From Aerococcaceae bacterium zg-252 (GTDB lineage Bacteria; Bacillota; Bacilli; Lactobacillales; Aerococcaceae): a DNA stretch of 64,000 nt. Under the pieces are notes generated by a model, which worked only from the letters and a program-made list of their open reading frames with translations, searched no databases and was not told the DNA's origin. Below, in pieces: positions 42,128 through 52,500 of this stretch. Both the position numbers and the translations under genes were made by a program. The stretch covers positions 754,001 to 818,000 of the forward strand of contig CP066204.1 of NCBI GenBank assembly GCA_016237705.1, read 5' to 3'. The first letter of the stretch is position 1. Every line of letters starts with the position of its first letter.

Positions 42128-44032
42128 ATGACAAAGGAAATCGTAATTGTCGGTGCTGGTTATGCTGGTATTGCAGCTGCACGTCAATTAGGTAAAACTT
42201 TTAAAAAAGATGAGTCAGTTAATATCACATTGATTGATAAACACTCATATCATACTTATATGACAGAATTGCATGAGGTAGCAGGTGGTCGTGTTGAACC
42301 GGAAGCTATCAAATATGATTTACGCCGTATTTTCAAAAAATATAAAAAAGTTGATTTAGTAACGGACAAAGTAACATCAATTAATTATGATTCAAAAGAA
42401 GTGATTGCTGAACATCATACTTATAAGTATGATTACTTATTGTTAGCAATGGGTGGTGAAGCGAATACTTTTGGTATTGAAGGCGTAAAAGAAAATGGTT
42501 TTACGTTATGGTCAATGGAAGCAGCTGAACGTGTACGTGCACATATCATTAATACATGCTATTTAGCATCTCGTGAACATGATGAAGCAAAACGTCGTGC
42601 AATGCTTTCTTTCTTAGTATGTGGTGCTGGGTTTACCGGTGTTGAAATGGTTGGAGAATTGGTGGAATGGGTTCCACGTTTAGCGCATGAGTATAAATTA
42701 AATGAAGATGAATTTTCAATTCATTTAGTTGAAGCTGCTCCAAAAATTTTAGCAATGGTTACTGAAAAAGAACAAACCAAAGCAATGAAATACATGGAAA
42801 AAGTTGGTATTCAAATTAGCTTAGGTGACGGTATCGTAAAAGTTGCTAAAGACCATATTGAATTAGCGTCAGGAAAAACAATTCCAACTTATACAACAAT
42901 CTGGACAGCAGGGGTACAAGCTAATACTGAAACAGCTGAATTTGGTATCGAAAAAGCACGTGCTGGACGTTTAGTTGCGAATGAGTACATGGAAGCAAAA
43001 GGGCGTGAAAATGTTTATATTGCTGGGGACTTAGTTTATTATGAAGAACCAGATAAAAACAATGCACCTGCTCCACAAATTGTACAAGCTGCTGAACAAA
43101 CAGGGCACACAGCTGCTCAAAATATTATCGCAGCGATTAAAGGTTCTGAAAAACATGCTTTTAAAGGTAAGTATGATGGATTCATGGTATCAATCGGTTC
43201 ACGTTATGGTGTAGCTTTATTGTTTGACAAATATCATTTATCAGGATTTTTCGCAATGTTAATGAAACATATCGTTAACTTGAAATACTTCTTCGATATT
43301 CGCAGTTTATTCTATATGGTAGCTTATACACAACACGAGTTCTTTGATATTAAAGATAAACGTAATATTTTTGGTGGTTTCTTAGCTACTAAAGGTAATA
43401 ACCTATGGACATTGCCATTACGTATTTTCTACGGTGCAATGTGGTTATCTGAAGGATTGAAGAAAACATTTGGTTGGTTTGGTGGTTCAACATGGTTTAA
43501 AGATTCAGTAGTCTTTCCATTTGAATGGTTACAGGCTGCCGATGTGACATCAGCAGCTTCTGGTGCAGAAGAAACAGTATCAGCAGCTTCTGGAGCAGCA
43601 GATGCCGTAGCTGGAGCAGCACATAGTGTATTCAGTTTGAATTATGTGTATGGCGAAGAACCAATGTTAGTATTGGATAAAATGCCAAATTGGTTTGGTT
43701 CAATTATGAAATTTATGATGCCAAATGTAGAAGTAGCATTATTTATGCAACGCTTTATGTCAATTGTAGAAATTTTAATTGGATTAGCATTAATTGCTGG
43801 TGTCTTCACTTGGTTAGTAAGTGCAGCAACTGTAGCATTAGTTGTAATGTTCAGTTTATCTGGTATGTTTGTATGGGTAAACGTTTGGTTTGTGCCTGTT
43901 GCAATTGCCTTGATGAATGGTTCAGGTCGTGTATTTGGTTTAGATTATTGGATTATGCCATGGCTAGGTAAATTATTTGACCACTGGCTGTATGGTAAGC
44001 CAAAGCACATATATAGTGATAATATTAAATAA
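42128..44032 (+). CDS. ndh2: EET-type NADH dehydrogenase Ndh2 with C-terminal membrane domain
   Basis: The ATG at 42128 gives MTKEIVIVGAGYAGIAAARQ, a dinucleotide-binding start; an upstream frame from 42026 has no matching homology. The 634-residue protein has the type II NADH dehydrogenase domain (residues 1-400: FAD GxGYAG, NADH site VCGAGFTGVEMVGEL, IYIAGDLVYYE) plus a C-terminal membrane region of four or more helices (DoxX-like, GLKKTFGWFGGSTWF) absent from respiratory Ndh-2. An Ala/Ser-rich linker (AASGAEETVSAASGAAD) divides them. That extension marks the EET form, which passes electrons to demethylmenaquinone. Confidence 0.92.
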   Translation: MTKEIVIVGAGYAGIAAARQLGKTFKKDESVNITLIDKHSYHTYMTELHEVAGGRVEPEAIKYDLRRIFKKYKKVDLVTDKVTSINYDSKEVIAEHHTYKYDYLLLAMGGEANTFGIEGVKENGFTLWSMEAAERVRAHIINTCYLASREHDEAKRRAMLSFLVCGAGFTGVEMVGELVEWVPRLAHEYKLNEDEFSIHLVEAAPKILAMVTEKEQTKAMKYMEKVGIQISLGDGIVKVAKDHIELASGKTIPTYTTIWTAGVQANTETAEFGIEKARAGRLVANEYMEAKGRENVYIAGDLVYYEEPDKNNAPAPQIVQAAEQTGHTAAQNIIAAIKGSEKHAFKGKYDGFMVSIGSRYGVALLFDKYHLSGFFAMLMKHIVNLKYFFDIRSLFYMVAYTQHEFFDIKDKRNIFGGFLATKGNNLWTLPLRIFYGAMWLSEGLKKTFGWFGGSTWFKDSVVFPFEWLQAADVTSAASGAEETVSAASGAADAVAGAAHSVFSLNYVYGEEPMLVLDKMPNWFGSIMKFMMPNVEVALFMQRFMSIVEILIGLALIAGVFTWLVSAATVALVVMFSLSGMFVWVNVWFVPVAIALMNGSGRVFGLDYWIMPWLGKLFDHWLYGKPKHIYSDNIK

Positions 44033-44039
44033 TTATGTT

Positions 44040-44082
44040 AAAGTTGAGAAGTTGAGAGAAATCTCGCTTTTCAACTTTTTTT
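44040..44082 (+). terminator. Terminator of ndh2
   Basis: AAAGTTGAGAAG and CTTTTCAACTTT pair with a short loop and T-run. Confidence 0.75.
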
Positions 44083-44100
44083 AGAAATGGAGATTGTATC

Positions 44101-45030
44101 GTGGTTCATGAAATTTGGCAACCTTATCCGACTTTAGCGATTCAATTAAAGCGTGTTAAACAGAAAATGCTGACATCTGTGAAAGTACCGATGAAAGAAA
44201 TCGAACAAAAAATTCATGCATATATCAATGCACCTGGAAAATATTTACGTTCCGGATTGACCCTTATGGTAGCAAATGAATTAAATCAAGAACTAGATGA
44301 ACGTTTTATTAACGCAGGGGCTAGTTTAGAGTTGCTGCACTTAGCTACCTTGATTCACGATGATGTAATTGATAATGCTGATGTTCGTCGGGGCATTGAT
44401 GCGATGCATCATCAATATAATAATCGCATTGCTATTTACGCCGGTGATTATTTATTATCTTTATCAGGACGATTGATGTCACAATCAAAATTAGATTTAA
44501 AGCGAAATATGTTTGAGGATAAATTGATTGAACATATTTTGATTGGGGAGTTACGGCAGTTAATGAATCAATACCGTAAAACAATGACATTAATGGACTA
44601 TTTGCGTCAAATAAAAGGGAAAACAGCTATACTATTTGGTATGGCAACTTTAACTGGAGGTTTGAGTGCTGACTTAACGAGAAGGCAGTTGAAACGATTG
44701 TTTTATGCTGGGCAAATGATTGGCATGGCTTTTCAGTTGAATGATGACTTAATTGACTATCGTAAAAAAGTAGAAGAAAGTGGCAAACCGTTTTTACAAG
44801 ATATTCAAAACGGTATCTATACGGCACCGTATTTACTATTGCAACAAGAATATTCGCAACCTTTACCGGAAGATTCGAATGAATTATTGCAGTTAATGGA
44901 GCAATATAAAATTTTTGAGCAAGTACAAATGATGATTAATCACTATTTAGAAAAAAGTTATCGATATTTTGAAGAAGTAGGTGTCGATACGACAATTCTG
45001 AAAACGCTGCTTTTATTGTTGCAAAATTAG
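44101..45030 (+). CDS. dmkB: Polyprenyl diphosphate synthase (DmkB-like)
   Basis: The GTG at 44101 follows GGAG. The 309-residue protein has the first aspartate-rich motif LIHDDVIDNADVRRG and a second motif FQLNDDLIDYRKK, both with functional Asp residues, and YLRSG near the N-terminus. It builds the long isoprenoid chain of demethylmenaquinone. In Listeria EET loci this gene is dmkB; position between ndh2 and pplA supports that. It follows the ndh2 terminator. Confidence 0.92.
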   Translation: MVHEIWQPYPTLAIQLKRVKQKMLTSVKVPMKEIEQKIHAYINAPGKYLRSGLTLMVANELNQELDERFINAGASLELLHLATLIHDDVIDNADVRRGIDAMHHQYNNRIAIYAGDYLLSLSGRLMSQSKLDLKRNMFEDKLIEHILIGELRQLMNQYRKTMTLMDYLRQIKGKTAILFGMATLTGGLSADLTRRQLKRLFYAGQMIGMAFQLNDDLIDYRKKVEESGKPFLQDIQNGIYTAPYLLLQQEYSQPLPEDSNELLQLMEQYKIFEQVQMMINHYLEKSYRYFEEVGVDTTILKTLLLLLQN

Positions 45031-45124
45031 ATAGTTTTATTATATAATTAAGTTAATGCATGATTACATTTGTTTTTTTATGAAATGTTAAGTGCAAAAG
45101 TAAAGGAAAGAAGGATTTTTATTC

Positions 45125-45748
45125 ATGGAACTAAAAAATTTAGTTAACAAAGGGACATTATTATTAGGTTCAATGTTTGTTTTAGCAGCTTGTGGTGCTA
45201 ACAATGCAGCTTCTGATAAAAAAGAAGAAGCTAGAATGGAAGAAACTACAGCGATGATGAAAGAAACTACAGAAGCTAAAATGGAAGAAACCACAGCGAT
45301 GATGGAAGAAACTACAGAAGCTAAAATGGATGAAACAACTGCTATGATGGACGAAACAACTGCCATGATGAGCGAAATGGAAGCATTAAAAGACGGCGAA
45401 TATAAATTAGAGTCTAATGCTGACGAACGTGGTTGGGCTCATTCATTTACAATTGTTGTAAAAGACGGTAAAATTACTGAGTCTAAATATGATATGGTTG
45501 ACAAAGACGGTAAATTAAAATCAGAAAACGAAGAATACAACAAAATGATGGAAGAAAAATCAGGTGCATCATTTGCTAAAGCTGTTGAAGCATATAACAA
45601 AGGTTTAGTTGAAAAACAAAACGTTGCTGATGTTGAATCAGTTTCAGGTGCTACAAGCACATACGATTCATTTGCTGAATATGCTAAATTATTATTAGAA
45701 GCAGCAGCAAAAGGTAATACTGAAACAATTAAAGTTGAAGTAAAATAA
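45125..45748 (+). CDS. pplA: PplA-like FMN-binding lipoprotein
   Basis: The 207-residue lipoprotein has a signal with lipobox LAAC (Cys23), then a tandem Glu/Thr/Met-rich stretch (repeats of EETTAMM and EETTEAKM) of about 50 residues, then one FMN-binding domain (KDGEYKLESNADERGW ... VESVSGATSTYDSF). The SGAT motif is where ApbE-type transferases attach FMN to Thr. PplA carries electrons from the membrane to outside acceptors; Listeria PplA has two such domains, this has one. The terminator at 45766-45799 is shared with the TA pair. Confidence 0.9.
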   Translation: MELKNLVNKGTLLLGSMFVLAACGANNAASDKKEEARMEETTAMMKETTEAKMEETTAMMEETTEAKMDETTAMMDETTAMMSEMEALKDGEYKLESNADERGWAHSFTIVVKDGKITESKYDMVDKDGKLKSENEEYNKMMEEKSGASFAKAVEAYNKGLVEKQNVADVESVSGATSTYDSFAEYAKLLLEAAAKGNTETIKVEVK

Positions 45749-45765
45749 TCTAGTTTAACATTAAT

Positions 45766-45799
45766 AAAAAGTGTTGGTGGAAATGCCAACACTTTTTTT
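45766..45799. terminator. Bidirectional terminator between pplA and the TA pair
   Basis: AAAAAGTGTTGG and CCAACACTTTTT with T-runs on both strands. Confidence 0.88.
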
Positions 45800-45800
45800 G

Positions 45801-46131
45801 TTACTCAATTGTATGATTAATGATTTCTTCAATGCTCCGACCTGAATAGAAAATGCGTAAAATGGAAACAATGGTTGTTTCTTCTTCAATAAGATAAAAA
45901 ATGATGTAATTATCAACTATTGCTTTGTGTACTCCCATTGAAGACCATGGCTCCCATTCGACAAGGGGATTTCTTGTTGACATAGTGTTGAGTGAACGAA
46001 TAGCCTTTCGGATACGAAATAATAGTTTATCTGCTGCTATATGTGCATGTAAACTGAATCGAATATATTCATATATCGGTTAAATCTTGTACATCTTCAG
46101 GAGAATAAATAATATTAAAGAGCATACTCAT
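45801..46131 (-). pseudogene. RelE/ParE family toxin, frameshifted
   Basis: Starting at ATG 46131 (ATGA overlap with the antitoxin), the frame reads MSMLFNIIYSPEDVQDLTDI and then stops at TGA in GATATATGAATATATT. Dropping into the next frame restores the family sequence YEYIRFSLHAHIAADKLL ... SLNTMSTRNPLVEWEP ... ILRIFYSGRSIEEIIN to the end at 45801. A 2-base deletion in an alternating TA tract (GATATATATGAA expected) explains it. The antitoxin is intact. Slippage could restore the frame in some cells; otherwise the toxin is dead. Confidence 0.82.
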
Positions 46132-46433
46132 ATTCCATATTCCTTAGAAAAAAAGTCCTCCACTTCATCAGCACTATAAGTTTTGCCACTTGCTAAAGAA
46201 TCGATAGCTTTTTGTAGTTCAATATTTAGCTCTTCTTGAGATAATTTTGAAATAGATGTTGGTTTACGTTCTGGTAAACGTAATTCAAAAGGCATACCGT
46301 TGTGAAGAATTATTTGGTGATAGAGCATTTGAATTGCACTGGACGGTGAAATACCTAGTTGTCGTAAGATAGTTTCAGCATTTTGTTTTAGATTAGAATC
46401 AATTCGAGCATAAACTGCATTTGTATTTGCCAT
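46128..46433 (-). CDS. RelB/DinJ family antitoxin
   Basis: I chose the ATG at 46433 (MANTNAVYARIDSNLKQNAE), which gives the normal ribbon-helix-helix start; an ATG 12 bases upstream is possible. The roughly 101-residue protein has NAVYARIDSNLKQNAETILRQLGISPSSAIQMLYHQI and NGMPFELRLPERK, matching RelB/DinJ, and a C-terminal tail ending DFFSKEYGI. It overlaps the toxin start by four bases. The pair is inserted against the direction of the EET genes, between pplA and fmnB. Confidence 0.9.
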   Translation of the reverse strand: MANTNAVYARIDSNLKQNAETILRQLGISPSSAIQMLYHQIILHNGMPFELRLPERKPTSISKLSQEELNIELQKAIDSLASGKTYSADEVEDFFSKEYGI

Positions 46434-46652
46434 AAAGTTCCTCACCTTTTATATAGAGATTAATAGTTTTTCGCACGCAATAGCAAGCGAATTGGTGGAT
46501 GTCGAGAATTTTTAAACTACAATATATGTATTTATATAATTCAGATTCCTATCTCAAAACGCACAATGTTTTCAGTTGCAATTCAGTGACAGCAGCACCG
46601 AATTTTAGTAAAATGAGAACAATGATTTAAAAATGGAAGTGAGTTCGAAAGA

Positions 46653-47753
46653 ATGAATAAAACAATGAAAAGATTATTAATAAGTACGAGTGTACTGGCA
46701 CTTGTTACGACTTCTACTATTATGCCAGTGTTTGCCGAAGATGTAACGTCTGGGGCATCTGTGAAATTAAGTGATACTCCTTTAAAAGTGGTGAAAGACC
46801 CATTAGTTCGTTCAGAATCGCTATTGCATACGGCTATCCAAATTCAAATTTATCATGAAAATCAAGAAGCCGTCATGGATAAGGCGATTGATTATATTAA
46901 ACGCATGGAAAAATTAATGACGACTAACTTAGAGGGTTCAGATGTTTATCGTATTAATCAAGCAGCTGGAAAAGAAGCTGTTAAAGTAGCACCTGAAACA
47001 TTTGAAGTCATTAAAAAAGCACTTGAAATGTCGGAATTAAGCGGTGGTAAATTTGATATAACAATCGGTGCTGTATCAAATTTATGGCGTATCGGTTCAG
47101 AAGATGCACGTGTACCTGAGCAAAGTGAAATTGATGCGGGTTTGAAGAAAATTGATTATAAAAAAGTGACGCTCGATGAGAAAAATCAAACGGTGAAATT
47201 AGAAGAAGAGGGCATGACCATTGAACTAGGTGGTATTTCTAAAGGTTATATCGGCAGTGGCATTGTGAAATATTTTGCTGAAGCAGGAATTACAACAGCG
47301 ATTGTCAATTTAGGTGGAAATGTGGTTGTAATGGGAACGTCACCGGCAAATGATGAGGGCTGGAATGTTGGGGTTCAAGACCCTGATGAAGTACGAGGAG
47401 CTGTAGTGGGGTCAAGACGGATTAAAGATTATGCGATTATAACTTCAGGTATTTATGAGCGTTTTCTTGAAAAAGACGGTGTGAAATATCATCATATTTT
47501 AGACCCGAAAACAGGGTATCCATTGGAAAACGATATTTCAGGTGTGACCGTCTTTGCACCAACATCAGTTGACGGTGATGCTTTATCAACGACACTCTTT
47601 TTATTTGGAATTAAAGAGGGGATAGAGTTCGTCGAAAAATTAGACGGTGTTGAAGCGGTGTTTATTGATAAAAATCACGGGGTTCATATTACATCTGGAT
47701 TGAAAGATAGTTTTGTAATGAAAAATAAGGAGTATCACCTTGTCAATGAGTAA
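46653..47753 (+). CDS. fmnB: FAD:protein FMN transferase (ApbE/FmnB)
   Basis: The 366-residue protein has an N-terminal signal peptide (residues 1-28, MPVFA-E) and the ApbE domain: DKAIDYIKRMEKLMTTNLEGSDVYRINQAAG, LGGISKGYIGSGIVKYF, VNLGGNVVVMG and DALSTTLFLFG. It uses FAD as the FMN donor to flavinylate the Thr of SGAT motifs, here presumably PplA. Listeria FmnB is a lipoprotein, but no lipobox cysteine is seen here. dmkA overlaps its last codons, so the two are translationally coupled. Confidence 0.93.
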   Translation: MNKTMKRLLISTSVLALVTTSTIMPVFAEDVTSGASVKLSDTPLKVVKDPLVRSESLLHTAIQIQIYHENQEAVMDKAIDYIKRMEKLMTTNLEGSDVYRINQAAGKEAVKVAPETFEVIKKALEMSELSGGKFDITIGAVSNLWRIGSEDARVPEQSEIDAGLKKIDYKKVTLDEKNQTVKLEEEGMTIELGGISKGYIGSGIVKYFAEAGITTAIVNLGGNVVVMGTSPANDEGWNVGVQDPDEVRGAVVGSRRIKDYAIITSGIYERFLEKDGVKYHHILDPKTGYPLENDISGVTVFAPTSVDGDALSTTLFLFGIKEGIEFVEKLDGVEAVFIDKNHGVHITSGLKDSFVMKNKEYHLVNE

Positions 47754-48699
47754 GAAAATCGCAATTTTTTTAGATTTTGTTGAACTGAGAACTAAAATAG
47801 CTAGTGTGATTCCGATGACTGCTGGGATTCTATGGAGTATTTATCGTTATGGGCAGTTTAATTTGCTGACGACCGTCATTTTCGTGTTGGCAGTCATCAG
47901 CTTTGATATGTGTACGACGGCAATCAATAATACAATGGATTATATTAAAGCTAAAAATGAACACTATAAGGAAAATGAAAATGTAATAGGTGTTCATCAA
48001 TTGACTTTGAAAAAAATGATTTATGTAGTATTAGGTTTATTGCTATTTGCGATTGTATTATCATTAGTTCTTGTTGCCTTAACCGATATTGTGTTATTGG
48101 CTATGGGAATGATATGTTTTGCGATTGGTATTTTATATACTTTTGGGCCTGTACCAATTTCGAGAACACCGTATGGTGAAGTATTTTCCGGTGTGACAAT
48201 GGGTTTTGGTATTTACTTTATCGCTGTATTTATTCAAGCACCACAAGCATTATTAGCGACAGAGTGGTTATCCCAAACAGTTCAAGTGACATGGCATTGG
48301 CAGACAACATTGGAAATTTTATTGATGTCCTTACCATTTATTTGTTTAATCGCCAATATTATGTTAGCTAATAACACTTGTGATTTGGAAACAGATATTA
48401 CGAATGAACGTCATACGTTAGTTTACTATATTGGAAAACAAAGAGCAGTTACTCTGTATCGTGTGTTGAGTTTATTGCCATGGGTCTTTTGGGGACTTTA
48501 TATTGTATTCAATTTAGTACCGATTTGGGCAGTGCTTGGTTTTGTTGGAATGTATCCACATTATTTAAGTGTTCAACGTTTTTCAAAAAAACAGGTCAAG
48601 CGTGAAACGTTTGTAGAAGCGATAAAGAGTTTTAAACTATTTTCAAGCATCTACTTACTAGTATTAGTTTTGTCAATTGTTGTCACTTGGTTTTCATAG
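47740..48699 (+). CDS. dmkA: UbiA-type prenyltransferase (DmkA/MenA-like)
   Basis: Start at TTG 47740 (after AAGGAG) or ATG 47746. The 319-residue membrane protein has nine or so helices and the UbiA signatures: NNTMDYIKAKNEHY (NDxxD-type first Asp motif, here DYIKAK) and LANNTCDLETDITNERHTLVYYIG (second, DxxxD). It prenylates 1,4-dihydroxy-2-naphthoate to demethylmenaquinone; the EET position supports DmkA. It overlaps fmnB by 14 bases. Confidence 0.9.
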   Translation: MSMSKKIAIFLDFVELRTKIASVIPMTAGILWSIYRYGQFNLLTTVIFVLAVISFDMCTTAINNTMDYIKAKNEHYKENENVIGVHQLTLKKMIYVVLGLLLFAIVLSLVLVALTDIVLLAMGMICFAIGILYTFGPVPISRTPYGEVFSGVTMGFGIYFIAVFIQAPQALLATEWLSQTVQVTWHWQTTLEILLMSLPFICLIANIMLANNTCDLETDITNERHTLVYYIGKQRAVTLYRVLSLLPWVFWGLYIVFNLVPIWAVLGFVGMYPHYLSVQRFSKKQVKRETFVEAIKSFKLFSSIYLLVLVLSIVVTWFS

Positions 48700-48710
48700 G
48701 GGCTACTGTC

Positions 48711-49175
48711 ATGAAAAAATGGATAGCATGGTCATCTCTTTGGTTGCTGACAGTTATGGTGATTTTTATCTTTTCAAATCAACCAGGTGAGCTTTCTTCT
48801 CAATCAAGTGGTTGGGTAATGAAACAAATCGTAGGCATACTGCAATTCTTTTTCCCTACGCTTGAGGGCAGTGCACAATTGGAAAGTAATATTCGTGTGC
48901 TAGCACATGCTAGTATTTATACGGTGCTAGGTGCAATCAGTGTAATGGTTGTATATAGCTTTTGTCAGTGGCGAGAAAAGGCTTTGTCAGTTATGACATT
49001 GGGTAGTATAAGCTGGGGAATGACGTTAATGATTTCGTTAGCAGATGAATATAATCAATTATCGGTTGCTGGTCGTGACGGTAGTTGGGGTGATGTCATC
49101 GTAGATATGTTAGGTACAACATTAGCAGTGCTGGTTGTTTGTAAAATCGTCATCAAACGAAAGACACCTTACTGA
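48711..49175 (+). CDS. VanZ family protein
   Basis: The ATG at 48711 follows AGGGG. The 154-residue membrane protein has about four helices and the VanZ pattern: FSNQPGELSSQSS, LAHASIYTVLGA and SLADEYNQLSVAGRDGSWGDVIVDMLGT (the DExxQ...R..D segment). Some members give low-level teicoplanin resistance; the general role is unknown. It follows dmkA by 11 bp and may be the last gene of that unit. A terminator (AAGACACCTTACTG ... CAGTAAGGTGTCTT) lies at 49160-49201. Confidence 0.88.
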   Translation: MKKWIAWSSLWLLTVMVIFIFSNQPGELSSQSSGWVMKQIVGILQFFFPTLEGSAQLESNIRVLAHASIYTVLGAISVMVVYSFCQWREKALSVMTLGSISWGMTLMISLADEYNQLSVAGRDGSWGDVIVDMLGTTLAVLVVCKIVIKRKTPY

Positions 49176-49211
49176 GTGAAATTGTCAGTAAGGTGTCTTT
49201 GTGATGTATGC

Positions 49212-49403
49212 TTACGCTTTATCAACTGATGTTGGTTGTTTGCGTGTAATGATTGGTTTAATGATGAATACCGTAATAGCAACCACAATTCCTAAAATTG
49301 TCGCATCACGAAAATTATATTGTGCACTGGTTAATTGACTACCTAAATAAAAGGCAACATGACCTAAAATAAAGCCCCAAAAAAGTGTTGCGATATATTT
49401 CAT
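49212..49403 (-). CDS. YjzD family (DUF2929) small membrane protein
   Basis: The 63-residue protein matches DUF2929: KYIATLFWGFILGHVAFYLG, then SAQYNFRDATILGIV. Two membrane helices; function unknown. It is convergent with the VanZ gene. Confidence 0.8.
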   Translation of the reverse strand: MKYIATLFWGFILGHVAFYLGSQLTSAQYNFRDATILGIVVAITVFIIKPIITRKQPTSVDKA

Positions 49404-49524
49404 TACAAATCCCTTCTTTCAAGAATATTGTACCATAATTTAAAAAGAAGAGATAGCAGGGCTAACAAAAAAGATAGGTATTTATTAAGGCTGTAGTGTA
49501 TAATATAAAAAAAGAGAAAGGGTG

Positions 49525-52500
49525 ATGACGTTGTTATTGAATGTTCATACGGCTTATTCGTTATTAAAAAGTACGTTAACTATTGATGCTTATGTTCAAC
49601 GTGCAAAAGAATATGGATATCGAGCTATTGGGATTGCTGATATTAATGTGCTGCATGGTGCTGTGGAATTTTATCAAAAATGCCAACAACAGAATGTACA
49701 ACCACTCTTAGGAATGACATTACAAGTCAACGGCTTTATCCGACAAGATAAACAGTATTCACTCTTATTGTTTGCCAAAAATTATTCAGGTTTCCAGCAA
49801 CTAATGTATTTGTCGAGCGAACTAACAAAGGAACAGCGTAGTGATGCAACCTTGTGGGATTATATCGAGCAGGAACCAAATGATTTAGTGGTGATTTCTG
49901 CTGGCAAAGAATCGGAATTGGAACAGGCTCTCTTTCATTCCCAGTATGATATTGCCGAGCAAATTCTTAAACGCTGGCAGCAATATTTTGGAACAGAGAA
50001 TGTTTATTTAGGTGTCCAAGCATTTCCATATCAGCCAAAAGAAATTGAACTTATCCAACAATTTGCCTTAAAGCACCAAGTGCCATTGGTTATGAATCAA
50101 CTTGTGAATACACTGGAACGTCATGATGCGTTTACGTTGAAAGTATTGGGTGCGATTGAACGAAATGATACATTAGAATTATCGCTTAGACAAATGGAGG
50201 GGACAACTTATCTCTATCCTTATCAAGAACTCGTGTCGATGTATGAATTAACTAATATTCCAAATTTGATTGCGAATACAGATAATTTAATTCAATCCTT
50301 GCAATTTGAATTGCCACTTTCTCAGGCATTTTTACCTAAATTTCATGTACCAAATGGTTTGAGTTCAGTAGAATATCTATTCCAGTTGGTCAATCAATCG
50401 ATGGTTGAAAAAGGTCTGGTAGATAAAGACGAGTATCAGCAACGATTGAAATACGAGTTAGATATTATTAATCAAATGGGATTCAATGATTACTTTTTAA
50501 TTGTCTGGGAAATGATGCGTTTTTGTCACGAAACAGGTATTCGTACTGGCCCAGGGCGAGGGTCGGCAGCCGGCTCTTTGGTGAGTTATTTACTAGATAT
50601 TACTTTAGTAGACCCGATACAGTATCAGCTATTATTTGAACGTTTTTTAAATCCGGAACGCTATTCAATGCCCGATATTGATGTGGATATACCCGATAAT
50701 AAGCGTGAGTTAGTCTTAAAACATATGGAGCAATATTATTCGCATGAACAAGTGGCACAAATTGGTACTTTTGGAACATTTGGTGCTAAGCAAGCATTGC
50801 GAGATACTTTACGTGTGTTGAATTATTCGACTGATGAAATGAGCCAATGGTCTAAGGCAGTGCCACGTGAGTTGAACATTAATTTAAAACGTGCTTATGA
50901 AATGTCACAGACTTTACGTACGATTGTGAATCGTAATGAACGTAATAGTCATGTATTTCAAATTGCACAAACGATTGAGGGTTTACCAAGACATATGTCG
51001 ACACATGCTGCTGGTATTGTGATTCATGATAAGCCTTTGACATCAGTTATCCCAGTCATCGAACGAGAGAATCAATTATTGTTAACGCAATATACTATGT
51101 ACGATGTTGAAAAAGTCGGCTTATTAAAACTAGATATTTTAGGTTTACGCAATTTATCTATTTTAGATGACATTTTGAATAATATTAAGAAATTAACAGG
51201 CGAAACACTAGATATTTATCAAATACCGATGAATGACCAAGAAACGCTTGGACTATTTCGTTCTGGAGATACATCAGGTGTGTTTCAATTTGAGTCAGAA
51301 GGGATCCGCAATGTATTAAGGAAATTACAGCCGTCGAACTTCGAAGAAATTGTTGCAGTCAATGCTTTGTATCGACCAGGTCCAATGAAACAGATTGATG
51401 AATTTATTAAGCGTAAAAATAAACAGGTGACCGTTGCTTATTTGCACCCCTTATTAGAACCGATTTTAAAACATACCTATGGTATTATTGTCTATCAAGA
51501 ACAGGTTATGCAAATTTGTCAGCAATTAGCTGGTTACACTTTGGGACAGGCAGATTTATTGCGTCGTGCTATGGCGAAAAAGCAAGCTGATGTGATGAAA
51601 CAGGAGCGTGACCATTTTATTCAGGGGGCATTTGTAAATGGTATCGAAGTAGAGATTGCGAGTAAGGTATATGATTACATTGATGCCTTTGCGAGTTATG
51701 GATTTAATCGTTCTCATGCAGTTGTTTATTCAACATTGGCGTATCAATTAGCCTACTTAAAAGTTCATTATCCACTCGCTTTTTATCAAGCTATTTTAAA
51801 TCAAGGACAGTCAAACACGACATCGCATGCGAGCTATGTCGAAGAGGCACGTCGACGGCTAGGTAAAGTAGTTGGCGTCAATATTAATCGTAGTCAAGCT
51901 ACCTTATCGGTTGATGATGCATTTTTGCGGCTTGGATTGGATAGTGTGAAAGGGATACGGAAAGAGTTTATCGCACACGTATTAAATGACAGGCAATTAT
52001 TAGGAGAGTATCAAACTTTTATTAATTTTCTCGGACGCTTACCGAAAAAATTTCTCAAGCAAGACCTTATCGAATCTTTAATCAAAGTAGGAGCTTTTGA
52101 TGATATGGGGTATAATCGTGCGACTTTGAGTTATAATTTACCGAAATTTATCAAGAGCATTGAATTTAGTGGGTTGAATGTTAATTTATTTGAAGAAGTA
52201 GAGCCAAAGGTGGAATGGCAAAAAGAATGGAATGTACATCAAATGGCGATTCATGAGCAAGAAGTACTGGGATTTTCTTTATTACCACACCCACTTGAGC
52301 AGTACGGAGAACAACTAAAACAAATGGATTCATTAGCTGACATTGCGATGATGCGAGTGAAACAACGGATAAAAACGATTATTTACATTGATTCTATTCG
52401 CTTTGTACAAACGAAAAAAGATGAAACAATGGCATTTGTGACAGCTGATACAAGTCAATCGAAAGTAACATTAGTCGTGTTTCCAAATGTGTTAATTAAA

